Source of the DNA: Conyzicola lurida
GTDB taxonomy: Bacteria; Actinomycetota; Actinomycetes; Actinomycetales; Microbacteriaceae
DNA length: 64,000 nt
NCBI RefSeq assembly: GCF_014204935.1
Contig: NZ_JACHMJ010000001.1
Span: 3,348,001 to 3,412,000, forward strand
Direction: 5' to 3'
Shown here one piece after another: positions 7,802-14,821 of this stretch. Numbering within the stretch: the stretch's first letter is position 1; every line of letters starts with the position of its first letter. The position numbers and the translations under genes are program-made. The notes under the pieces are model-generated. The model saw only the letters and a program-made list of their open reading frames with translations, searched no databases and was not told the origin of the DNA.

Positions 7802-8839
7802 ATGACGCCAGCACACGACGCAGCGAACGCCGTCAACGCAGCCGCCGAGCCGTACCCCGCCCCGGCAATCCACGACGCGAGCCTTTCCGTCGTCGTTCCC
7901 GAGGCGCTGACCACCGCACTCCGTTCTTACGCCGCCCAAGCGAAGGGCATCACGACCACGCTCGCGGCCGTGACCGACTACAACCAGATCCGACAGCTCG
8001 TCACCGCGGCGACGGAAGCGCAGCGACAGCAGGAACGTCTTATCGCGAGCACGTTGACGCCCGCGTTCGAAGCCGTGTCCCGCTATCACGATGACATCGC
8101 GAAGACCGTGACCGCGGCTTCCCGCTTCTACCAAGCGGAGGTCGCGTCGACCTATGCGAATGTCGCCCGCATCCAAGATGCGGCTGCGATGGCTGTGGCG
8201 AACGTCACACGGTACGAAGCCCAGTTCGGCGCAATAGCCGCACTCGCCACCAAACAGCAGTCGATGTACGCCACTTCGTTCGATCCCGTCATAGACGCGT
8301 TCAACCGCTACCAGGCGATTCCCACGATGACTGCTCTGCAGACTCGGTACGCCGTCCTGGAACAGGGCTTCCGAGCCGAATCGGGCACACCCGCAGACGA
8401 CTTCGGACGAGTCCTGAAAGCCGCCGACCGGCACCCGTCGTTGAGGGCATCGCTTGACGCCGCCATCGTCGCCACCCAAAAGCCAGGGACGTTCGGCGCC
8501 GACTTCGTCGGGTTCCGTACTCGCACGGCCGACGTCGCCGACGCGTTCGACGACGCGGAGAACGACCCGTCGCTCATGGAGCCTCTCGAAGCCCTTCAGG
8601 AGTCGGCCCAGCTGACTGACGAAGTGCTCTTCGATCTGGGCGATGCGCTGGGCCTGTGGGAGCGGGTGAAGACCCACCGGCTTTCGGCAGCGCGTCTGGT
8701 CATCTGTTACACGATCGGGTTGACAGGGTTCGTCGCCTACTCGGGAACTGGCGCGCCGTGGCCCGTGGCGCTCTTCGACTCGGTCATCGCTGGCGGCGGG
8801 ATGTATCTCGCCCTGTCGGATCGGGCGCGAGAGAATTAG
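7802..8839 (+). CDS. helical protein with C-terminal membrane hairpin
   Basis: The start is taken at the ATG at 7802 (MTPAHDAANAVNAAAEPYPA), giving 345 residues; the frame upstream is unsupported. About residues 40-280 are alanine-rich and helical, with recurring (N/S/T)RY motifs (VSRYHDD, NVTRYEAQ, FNRYQAI) suggestive of a long coiled-coil or helical bundle. The C-terminal 45 residues contain two hydrophobic segments (LVICYTIGLTGFVAYS and PVALFDSVIAGGGMYLAL) joined by a short turn, so the protein is probably tail-anchored with a large cytoplasmic helical domain. No catalytic motif is visible. It is isolated on the plus strand. Confidence 0.6.
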   Translation: MTPAHDAANAVNAAAEPYPAPAIHDASLSVVVPEALTTALRSYAAQAKGITTTLAAVTDYNQIRQLVTAATEAQRQQERLIASTLTPAFEAVSRYHDDIAKTVTAASRFYQAEVASTYANVARIQDAAAMAVANVTRYEAQFGAIAALATKQQSMYATSFDPVIDAFNRYQAIPTMTALQTRYAVLEQGFRAESGTPADDFGRVLKAADRHPSLRASLDAAIVATQKPGTFGADFVGFRTRTADVADAFDDAENDPSLMEPLEALQESAQLTDEVLFDLGDALGLWERVKTHRLSAARLVICYTIGLTGFVAYSGTGAPWPVALFDSVIAGGGMYLALSDRAREN

Positions 8840-9017
8840 CCAAACCGGTCGCGCAGCGGTGTTGGCCGGCCTTCCTCGTAGACGACGACGGCGCCCTGCA
8901 CACGCCACGGGACGCCGTCGCTTCGTATTCGCTAAAACAGCTCGTCATGCCCATATCGGATGACGGTGATCCGCGTCCGCGAAAATAGGTGAGTTTAGGT
9001 CGCCGGTACACTTTCGG

Positions 9018-9308
9018 CATGGAACGTTCCCGACGGACGGGGCAGCAGTCGACATCATGGAAGATCTGCGGCTTCGAGGCCTGGCAGCGCCGGTCGACCT
9101 GACCGTCACCGGGTACGACGCGATCGGCGCCCTGGCCGCGCCGTTCCTCGGCCTCACAACCTACCGCGTGCCCGTCGTAGAGATGGGGCGAGTGTCCGTC
9201 GACATGCTCGTCGACAAGATCGAAGGCAAAGACAAGGAAGACCGTTCTCACGCGCTCCGTGGGACGCTCGCGGAAGGTCGGACGGCCGGATCGCCACCGG
9301 CCCTCTAG
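9018..9308 (+). pseudogene. LacI-family regulator remnant, C-terminal end only
   Basis: The frame reads AAVDIMEDLRLRGL, DLTVTGYDAIG, LGLTTYRVPVVEMGRVSVDM and an ending GTLAEGRTAGSPP. These match the last 80-90 residues of LacI/GalR sugar-responsive repressors (GYDDI, LTTV.QP..EMGR.A, then the RGSTAPP-like tail). The HTH and most of the ligand domain are absent, and upstream sequence shows no continuation, so this is a decayed fragment left by a deletion or an insertion boundary. Confidence 0.65.
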
Positions 9309-9487
9309 GCCACGGCCTGACCCGCGCCGACGTTCTGGAGCGTGATCACGCCCGCAAACAGTTTCGTGACATCGTCGATCTGAACTACCCAGAATTTCGC
9401 GGTAGTTCGCGGCGCAGGAATACGGTGCTGTTCACGTCGCCCGAGTCGTCTTCGATCGGGAGTTCTCCGAACCTGCAAGTATTCCGA

Positions 9488-9739
9488 TCACGTTGGGCGC
9501 CTGGGCAGAGCTGCTGGCGGTCGGTAGGTCGAACTGGGAAGAATTCCTTCCAAGTCGAATAAAAGCACACCCGTCGGACTGAGCACGCGCCACTGGCCAC
9601 TCTGCTCCAATGTCAGCTCGGACAGTTGCTTTCCAACTCGCCCCGTGCCGGTCAACGCGCCGGCGTGCTCGCGAGCTCGCGAGATCGACCACTGTCCGGT
9701 GTCGGTGTGTCGTCGCCACCTCGTAGACTCGAGGGACAA
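9488..9739 (-). CDS. paralogue or decayed copy of the 12478-12840 protein
   Basis: The 83-codon frame (TTG at 9739 is the only early start) contains ALTGTGRVGKQLSELTLEQ followed by SGQWRVLSPTG and FDLEG. The 12478-12840 product reads ALIGGGDLGEDRTELTLEQ, AGQWLVLSLTS and FDLDL at the corresponding place, so the two are homologous. After FDL the similarity is lost, and neighbouring frames carry the following sequence, which suggests a frameshift. It may be a pseudogene. It diverges from the next gene at 9746. Confidence 0.4.
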   Translation of the reverse strand: MSLESTRWRRHTDTGQWSISRAREHAGALTGTGRVGKQLSELTLEQSGQWRVLSPTGVLLFDLEGILPSSTYRPPAALPRRPT

Positions 9740-9745
9740 TCAAAA

Positions 9746-9901
9746 ATGAACGAGGAGCAGTTGACCGAGAAGCCCCCTGGCGACCAAGAGTCGTGGAAGA
9801 AGCAGGTTCAAAAGAGCGACGATCGGCTGTCTCACTCGGAATCCCAGCAGCCGAAGGACCGTCCGCGTCCTCCGACGCCCCCTGCCAAGGGGAAAAGCTG
9901 A
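9746..9901 (+). CDS. short hydrophilic protein with WKKxVQKS motif
   Basis: The ATG at 9746, behind GAGGGA, opens 51 residues that are almost entirely charged or polar, with SWKKQVQKSDD near residue 16 and a proline-rich basic tail. WKKEVQKS occurs at the N-terminus of the DUF2188 protein two genes downstream. The shared motif suggests a common binding partner. It is first of a tight three-gene set, with a 7-base gap to the next. Confidence 0.6.
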   Translation: MNEEQLTEKPPGDQESWKKQVQKSDDRLSHSESQQPKDRPRPPTPPAKGKS

Positions 9902-9908
9902 CGAGCCG

Positions 9909-10421
9909 GTGAGTTTCCGCCGGTCTGCTCGAGACGAGGCGTTCGACCTCATCTCCGCTGAGCTCAGTACTGAGATGGCCTCCTTCGTCGACCGCAACGC
10001 GTCGATGGAACAGCGCGCCACCATCCTCATCGGCGCGGCTAGCGTCGTCGGCGCCTTGCAAGTCGACAGCACGCCGTCCGGTTGGCTGATCGCGAACCTG
10101 CTGCTCTCGTTCGTGGCTGCCATCTGCGGTGTCGTCGTGGTCTTCCCGCGGAAGGGCGACGCTTTGGACGTCCGAAAGATGAGGACGGGCATGTCCAAGA
10201 TGCCGGTGCGAGCAGGGCGCGAAAAACTGCTCGACATCAAACTCGAGGTTCTCGAAGCGGACGAGAAGTGGCTGATGACGCGGGGGAAGTGGGCTCGCAC
10301 CGGCTTTATCGCGTTGTCCTTGAGTATTGCCCTCGCCCTTCTCGGGGCAGTCGTGCCGAATGACGAACCGCAACCGAGCAAATCGCCCGCCCCAACACCG
10401 ACATCGACGGTCGGCCGATGA
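9909..10421 (+). CDS. small membrane protein with 2+1 transmembrane layout
   Basis: The GTG at 9909 gives 170 residues. An N-terminal helix (DEAFDLISAELSTEMASFVD) leads into a close pair of membrane segments (ATILIGAASVVGALQ and LIANLLLSFVAAICGVVVVF). A cytoplasmic helical section of about 65 residues follows (EKLLDIKLEVLEADEKWLM), then a third segment (GFIALSLSIALALLGAVV) and a proline-rich tail. This paired-plus-single arrangement resembles SLATT and Pycsar-type membrane effectors of bacterial defence, but that is only topological similarity. It overlaps the next gene by ATGA (10418-10421). Confidence 0.65.
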   Translation: MSFRRSARDEAFDLISAELSTEMASFVDRNASMEQRATILIGAASVVGALQVDSTPSGWLIANLLLSFVAAICGVVVVFPRKGDALDVRKMRTGMSKMPVRAGREKLLDIKLEVLEADEKWLMTRGKWARTGFIALSLSIALALLGAVVPNDEPQPSKSPAPTPTSTVGR

Positions 10422-10789
10422 GTGGCGACGACGACGATTGGAAGAAGGAAGTCCAGAAGTCCAATCCCGGTACGTCCGGTAGATCGAGTAAGACCGGCAG
10501 GTTCGTCAACTCGGGCAAGTCCGGCAAGACGGCGAAAACGGGTAAGAGCGGAAGGTCGAGCACGACCGGCAAGGGAGCGTGGGTAACCCACTCCGCGGAC
10601 GGTTGGACCATCGTCAACGCCAGGGGTGTAGAGAGCGGACACTTCCGGACTCAGAAAGACGCGATAGACGGCGCGCGCAAGATCATCAAGAACTCAGGCG
10701 GCGGCGAGCTGCGCATCTACGGAAAGAACGGCGCGATTCGGGGAACGAAGACCATCAAGCCGGACGAACACAAACCCACGAAGGGTTAG
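10418..10789 (+). CDS. DUF2188-domain protein with basic linker
   Basis: The 123-residue product has three parts: an acidic start with WKKEVQKS (residues 8-15), a lysine/glycine/serine-rich linker with repeated SGKxxKTGK units (about residues 20-52), and a C-terminal DUF2188 domain (WVTHSADGWTIVNARG...FRTQKDAIDGARKIIKN...LRIYGKNGAIRGT). DUF2188 is a small alpha-beta domain of unknown function in which the last strands typically carry the GxI+ motif seen here. The start codon overlaps the preceding stop, so the genes are translationally coupled. Confidence 0.8.
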   Translation: MSGDDDDWKKEVQKSNPGTSGRSSKTGRFVNSGKSGKTAKTGKSGRSSTTGKGAWVTHSADGWTIVNARGVESGHFRTQKDAIDGARKIIKNSGGGELRIYGKNGAIRGTKTIKPDEHKPTKG

Positions 10790-11139
10790 TCCTGGAAGAC
10801 GGCGCCGGCAACATGTAGCAGTGGAACGTCATCGAACGGCATGTCCGGTGCTGCTCGCACGTCGTCGACTCGCCTTCGCTTTGCGCTCACTTGCATTCGG
10901 GCGACTCCTCCGCGCCCGACTTCGCTGATGGTCAAGAAATCTATATCTGGTTCAGGACGATCGTTCTCGTCCGGCTTGGTGCTGTCTCTCTTCGGTAAGG
11001 CCCTCGAGTCCCGCTCTGCGAATCCCCCGGTTCGACTGGCACGTTCAGTAGCATTCTGCGGGCCGGGGCGATCGAGAGCTTTCGGACTCACCAGGAAGAC
11101 ATGCGGCGAAAACGGGGCCCGACGACGTACCAGCCCCAA
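10786..11139 (-). CDS. possible hypothetical protein, start uncertain
   Basis: A minus-strand frame from a TTG at 11139 ends convergently with the DUF2188 gene. Its last 60 residues (PEPDIDFLTISEVGRG...DDVRAAPDMPFDDVPLLHVA) look protein-like, but the N-terminal part runs through the left copy of a 32-bp inverted repeat and no start has a good ribosome site. It could be the tail of an older, broken gene. Confidence 0.3.
   Translation of the reverse strand: MGLVRRRAPFSPHVFLVSPKALDRPGPQNATERASRTGGFAERDSRALPKRDSTKPDENDRPEPDIDFLTISEVGRGGVARMQVSAKRRRVDDVRAAPDMPFDDVPLLHVAGAVFQD
11036..11067. repeat. left copy of 32-bp perfect inverted repeat
   Basis: This sequence (CTGGCACGTTCAGTAGCATT... on the plus strand) is the exact reverse complement of 11700-11731. 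Weaker similarity continues inward for about 40 bases on both sides (CGCATGTCT and GTGAGxCCGAAA blocks). Confidence 0.85.
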
Positions 11140-11182
11140 CCTCGTCGAGATTCAGACGCGTCGACCGGTTCAACGCTCTGGA

Positions 11183-11400
11183 GTTACCACAATTACCGCG
11201 TTCTACCAGCGGGTGGTAACAAGCTGGGCCCATATAAACAAAGGGATCGAGGCCCCTTTAGTAGTAGTAGTTACCAGTTACCACCTTTAACAGAAATACA
11301 TACACTACGAGGCAAAGGGGCATATATACCCCCGGATGGAGGGGAGAGTATGTTCCTTCTACCCTTAGGGGTATACCCCTCAGAAGTGGTAACTGGTAAC
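11183..11400. repeat. cluster of GTTACCAC sites in an AT-rich palindromic region
   Basis: GTTACCAC occurs at 11183-11190 and reversed at 11213-11220. The doubled form GTTACCAGTTACCAC (11270-11284) is perfectly inverted at 11386-11400. Partial sites (GGTAAT, GGTAAC) follow at 11450 and 11470. Between the doubled copies lies AT-rich sequence with GGGGTATACCCC-type palindromes. Iteron-like spacing of this sort fits a replication origin, a repressor operator array, or a recombinase arm-site region. Confidence 0.7.
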
Positions 11401-11699
11401 CGGGGTCGTTTTTTACCCTCTGAACAGCACTTTATAGGGCACCGAGGGCTGGTAATTTTTCGTTGGGGCGGTAACTTGCGTGTTGTCAGGCTGATTTTCC
11501 GCGGAAGTATGCGGATCTGGAGCGAGTCTGTCGATGCGCAAGTGGCCGCCGGCTCGAATACCTAACATCCAGCACAGTTCCAGGCGGAGTGCGCACGTCA
11601 AAGAGCCAGATGAGATCATCGGAAAATTCCGGAAAGTTTCACCGACAGCCCGTTACTTGCCGCATGTCTACATTGTGAGCCCGAAAAACCCAGCAACAT

Positions 11700-11731
11700 C
11701 CCGGCCCGCAGAATGCTACTGAACGTGCCAG
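11700..11731. repeat. right copy of 32-bp perfect inverted repeat
   Basis: This is the reverse complement of 11036-11067. The two copies bracket about 630 bases that contain the GTTACCAC cluster. Confidence 0.85.
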
Positions 11732-12477
11732 CCGGCCCGGGAGACGACGCAGAGTACGGCTCGACTGCGAATACTGAAGACGGCCGACAGCGTATCGCTG
11801 CCGAACGCTGCACCTAAGCAACCCGTTCATACTCGAGCTAAGAGCCGGAAGCACGCCCACCCGTGCCCTGCGTTGCGTAGCTTTCGAACTACCACCAGCG
11901 CCGGCGACCACACACCGGCCACGACCGGCAGAAGGCCGACCAACGGCCCTACTAGGCAGGTGGACGTGCCCATCAGACGAGGTGGACCACTCCGCAACGT
12001 AGGCATAACCAGAAGGGGCTCTCGTCCGAGCCGGCGACGTCGAGGGGCGTCAAGCACGACGGGCAGTTCGGCGTACCGACTTCGGCGAGGTCCACACGCG
12101 AACGATAGCAACTTCGACCTTGTGCACTCGAAAGTTATCCCCCTCCTTGATCGTGGGCGCAACTGCTCACATGACATGTGTGGAGTGAACCCGGCTCGAA
12201 GGCAACGACATCGAAACAGTGGTCTTAGTGTTCGTGAACCGGGAACACCCGAGGTCCACACGGATCACCCCTTCCCGCGGCGACGGCGGCGTGGACATTC
12301 TCGACAGGGCAGCAGCTCCTGACGGGCGTGACGAGGTCTACCAAGTGGCCTGCCCGTGGCGTAGCTCGCTGACGGTCTGGCCAAGGCTCTGAACGGCTGA
12401 GCTTGGCCCCAGCTCCGCGCAGCTGTCCGCTGGAAGGCGAGCTTGTTCCCGGACTGCTGATGCCGGCCTCATCGTTT
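11732..12477. other. interval without a supported gene
   Basis: Both strands have open frames of up to about 150 codons, but they are arginine- and serine-rich, lack ribosome sites and show no family pattern. I see no gene, tRNA or clear repeat here. Confidence 0.45.
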
Positions 12478-12840
12478 TCAGCGAAAACCCGGCAGTCGTT
12501 CGAGACCGATCGTCCGAACGATTCGTTGGATCAAGCTTGACTGGTGCCATCTGAACTCGAGATCCTGCTCGTGTGGAAGCGGCATCATCGTCCAGAATCC
12601 CACGTCGCCTACGCGGCATCGGTCGAGGGTCCGCAGCTCACGACCAGGGTCGGTGACGAAATCCATCGCACCGTTTCCGGGAATACGAGCAACGAGCATC
12701 AGGTCCAAGTCGAAGAAGTGGGCGCTGGTCAGGCTAAGCACCAACCACTGGCCGGCCTGCTCGAGGGTGAGCTCGGTACGGTCTTCGCCGAGGTCTCCGC
12801 CGCCGATCAGTGCGAGCGCGCGATCGTCGTCCATCCCCAT
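12478..12840 (-). CDS. small protein of the TELTLEQxGQW family, last gene of operon
   Basis: The ATG at 12840, with GGAGG eight bases upstream, gives 120 residues (MGMDDDRALALIGGGDLGED, then TELTLEQAGQWLVLS). The middle (FDLDLMLVARIPG, DFVTDPGRELRTL) looks alpha-beta, and the protein ends with a basic segment. The first 40 residues are paralogous to the product of 9488-9739. It lies 17 bases downstream of the metallophosphoesterase gene and is the fourth gene of a tight operon. No known family is recognised; it could be a modulator or target-binding partner of the phosphoesterase. Confidence 0.65.
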   Translation of the reverse strand: MGMDDDRALALIGGGDLGEDRTELTLEQAGQWLVLSLTSAHFFDLDLMLVARIPGNGAMDFVTDPGRELRTLDRCRVGDVGFWTMMPLPHEQDLEFRWHQSSLIQRIVRTIGLERLPGFR

Positions 12841-12857
12841 GCCTGTGTCCTCCGCCT

Positions 12858-13643
12858 TCAATCGATCCACGACCACGCCAGGTCGACGAGGTCGAACAGG
12901 CCGATGTTCTTTCTCTGCCCGTCGCTCCCGAGCGAGACGACCCGCTGCCCGGTCGGAAGCTCGATCCGATCGGCCACGTGAAGGTGCCCGTGGAAAAGGA
13001 CCTCGGGGCTCACGCCGTTCCAGAGCGCGGTGATCAGCTGGCGCGATGTTCTCGAATACTCGAGCGCGTCGTCATCCCACCCCTGGGGATTCGTGCTGAG
13101 GACTGTTTCGACTCTCCAGGTCCCGCCGACGATCGTCTCGTGTGTGATGAGGACTTCGACCGGGCCGCTGCCGATCGCCGAGGAGACGTCGTCGACGGTC
13201 GGTATCTCTTCCGGCCACCATGTTCCTCGAGCTCGTCGGTATGCATAGTCGAGGGAGGCTGCACCGCCGAAGGACATGAAGGATCTGCCGGCCACCCGGA
13301 ACCGGAAGCCTCTGGGGAGAACCCACACCCGGTCGCTCAGACGTATTGCCTCGCCTGGTCGTGAAGCGAATCGGTTGACGAGCCGCGGCCAGTCCTCATG
13401 GTTCCCCGGCGTTACCAGGACCCTCTCGATATGTGCCTCTTGGCACAGGGCGTCGACGGCGGCGAGAAACCCTTTCCCGCGTTTGTCCGGCAGGATCCCG
13501 AAGTCACCTGCATGCAGAATCGTCCGTACGTCGGGCGCTGTTTCGTGGAGGGCCGGGATCACGGACTGAACCCACAGTCTGTTGGCGTGCCAGTCTCCGG
13601 CGACGGCGATGCGGGTCTCTCCGGACAACGTGACGTCATTCAT
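12858..13643 (-). CDS. calcineurin-like metallophosphoesterase
   Basis: The ATG at 13643 overlaps the preceding stop by ATGA, giving 261 residues. All metal-site motifs of the calcineurin-like fold are present in order: GDWHAN (about 16-21), HAGDFG (about 44-49), GNHED (about 79-83), the histidine of ITHET (about 170) and GHLH (about 222-225). Substrates of this superfamily include phosphoproteins, cyclic nucleotides, nucleotide polyphosphates and DNA ends. Nothing here narrows that down; there is no signal peptide, so it acts in the cytoplasm. It is the third gene of an operon with two MbcA/ParS-like HTH proteins, an unusual pairing, and could be the effector of a toxin-antitoxin-like unit. 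Confidence 0.85.
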   Translation of the reverse strand: MNDVTLSGETRIAVAGDWHANRLWVQSVIPALHETAPDVRTILHAGDFGILPDKRGKGFLAAVDALCQEAHIERVLVTPGNHEDWPRLVNRFASRPGEAIRLSDRVWVLPRGFRFRVAGRSFMSFGGAASLDYAYRRARGTWWPEEIPTVDDVSSAIGSGPVEVLITHETIVGGTWRVETVLSTNPQGWDDDALEYSRTSRQLITALWNGVSPEVLFHGHLHVADRIELPTGQRVVSLGSDGQRKNIGLFDLVDLAWSWID

Positions 13644-14029
13644 AACGACGCACGAGTCTCGAAGATGGCGGCCACCCGCGCCGGGTCGCCTCCGCCGATC
13701 AAGAACGTGCGGGGTGACTCCCACTCCTCGCTGTCGGCGAGCCTCGGTCGCGGTGCCAGCATCATTCCGCGGACGAACGCGGGATGCATCGACGGCGGGA
13801 TCGCTTTCACGACTGTCTCGATACCGGGAAGTGCCGAGCCGGCGCCGAACTGCCAGACGGAGTACCGCCACTGCCTGCCGAACGGGAATCCGTAGAGCTT
13901 CTGTTCCAGCCGGCGGCGGCGCACCGTCGCCTCGCTCACTCCGAGTATCCGCGCGGTCTGCGCGGTGGTGAACGACTCGGCGACCGTAATCGCCGTGGCT
14001 TCCGCGATCTTCGCGGGTGGGACGATCAT
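13640..14029 (-). CDS. HTH protein with MbcA/ParS-like C-terminal domain, second copy
   Basis: The 129-residue product has an N-terminal helix-turn-helix (ESFTTAQTARILGVSEATVR, about residues 18-37). It continues with WRYSVWQF and LPGIETVVKAIPPSMHP, then a C-terminal SPRTFLIGGGDPARVAAIF. The WQF, LPG..V..A.P, SP..(W/F)L..GGDP pattern is typical of actinobacterial proteins related to Xre/MbcA/ParS antitoxins, whose usual partner is a RES-domain toxin. No RES gene is present. It starts 9 bases after the first MbcA-like gene and overlaps the phosphoesterase gene. The likely role is DNA-binding autoregulator and antitoxin or adaptor. Confidence 0.6.
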   Translation of the reverse strand: MIVPPAKIAEATAITVAESFTTAQTARILGVSEATVRRRRLEQKLYGFPFGRQWRYSVWQFGAGSALPGIETVVKAIPPSMHPAFVRGMMLAPRPRLADSEEWESPRTFLIGGGDPARVAAIFETRASL

Positions 14030-14038
14030 CGGCTCGGA

Positions 14039-14602
14039 CTACTTGTCGGTGCCCGATGTGACGGCCGCGGCCGGCGGTTGGATGATCGTGGGGACGAATC
14101 CGTCCAGCAGACGCTCGGTCGCTGTCCTCGTGTCCGGTTGTTCTCTCAGTGTCCGTGCCGGGGTTGTGCCGGTGGAGGGGTTGGCGGTCTCCAGCCAGAC
14201 GGCGAACTCGAGCGGCTCCCGTCCGGGCGTCTCCTGGGCGACGAGTTCGGCGAAAGCGCGGGTCTGGCGGCCGTTCGCGTCGAACTGCACCGACGGGTAG
14301 AGCCACCGTCGGTCGACCATCACTCCGAAAAGCGTTCCCGCTCTTCTCTGCTGGTCGATCGCCTGGCGGGTGAGTTGCTTCCAGCGGCCGAGGGCGGGTC
14401 CGGAGTAGCACGCGCCGATGGGCGGGTCGTCGATGCAGACATCGGGGAGCACCTCGAGCATCCGCGCGGCGAATGCCTCGACGTCGGGGAAGGTGTCGAG
14501 GGCGCGTTCGAAGTCGACGCCGGGCAGTCGCGCGGCGATCGCCGCGACGAGCGCGTGACGCGCTTCGACGAGTGCTTCCGATTCGTGCGGGTCTACATCC
14601 AT
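14039..14602 (-). CDS. HTH protein with MbcA/ParS-like domain, first gene of operon
   Basis: The ATG at 14602 gives 187 residues. An N-terminal helical part is followed by LGRWKQLTRQAIDQQRRAGT (HTH, about residues 75-94), RRWLYPSVQFDANGR, and a C-terminal EFAVWLETANPSTGTTPA segment. This order (RW..(T/S)RQA, RWLYP..QFD, AVWL.T.......TP) is what I know from MbcA/DUF2384-like actinobacterial antitoxins. The start lies seven bases after a TACTAT -10 element and no Shine-Dalgarno is present, so the mRNA is probably leaderless. A perfect palindrome over the -10 suggests autoregulation. Confidence 0.6.
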   Translation of the reverse strand: MDVDPHESEALVEARHALVAAIAARLPGVDFERALDTFPDVEAFAARMLEVLPDVCIDDPPIGACYSGPALGRWKQLTRQAIDQQRRAGTLFGVMVDRRWLYPSVQFDANGRQTRAFAELVAQETPGREPLEFAVWLETANPSTGTTPARTLREQPDTRTATERLLDGFVPTIIQPPAAAVTSGTDK

Positions 14603-14637
14603 GGTGTTGATAGTAATCAACATCGAGATGCTGTCAA
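14603..14637 (-). promoter_or_regulatory. promoter and palindromic operator of the four-gene operon
   Basis: On the minus strand TTGACA (14637-14632) is followed after 16 bases by TACTAT (14615-14610), and the ATG begins 7 bases further, a leaderless layout. Over the -10 lies GTTGAT-AGTA-ATCAAC (14606-14621). Read on the plus strand, 14603-14621 (GGTGTTGATAGTAATCAAC) matches 16 of 19 bases of the element at 15701-15719 and 17901-17919. Confidence 0.75.
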
Positions 14638-14821
14638 CGGGGTGTCGGGAAATCCCCGGATCAATTCTGTTCGCGCAGTACACCCACCGTGAACTGGGAT
14701 TTCCCCTGCAGATCGAGCCGGACGCGGGACCCGCTGCCACTCGATGGGCTCCCGACGGGCGTCTGCCGCGCATGTATAGGGGGGAAGTGAACATCTCACT
14801 CCCTTCCGACGGGAGAAACCG

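Noticed and set aside
11827-12322. Open frames of 144-149 codons on both strands
   Set aside because: They are arginine- and serine-rich, have no ribosome sites, and neither strand shows a family signature.
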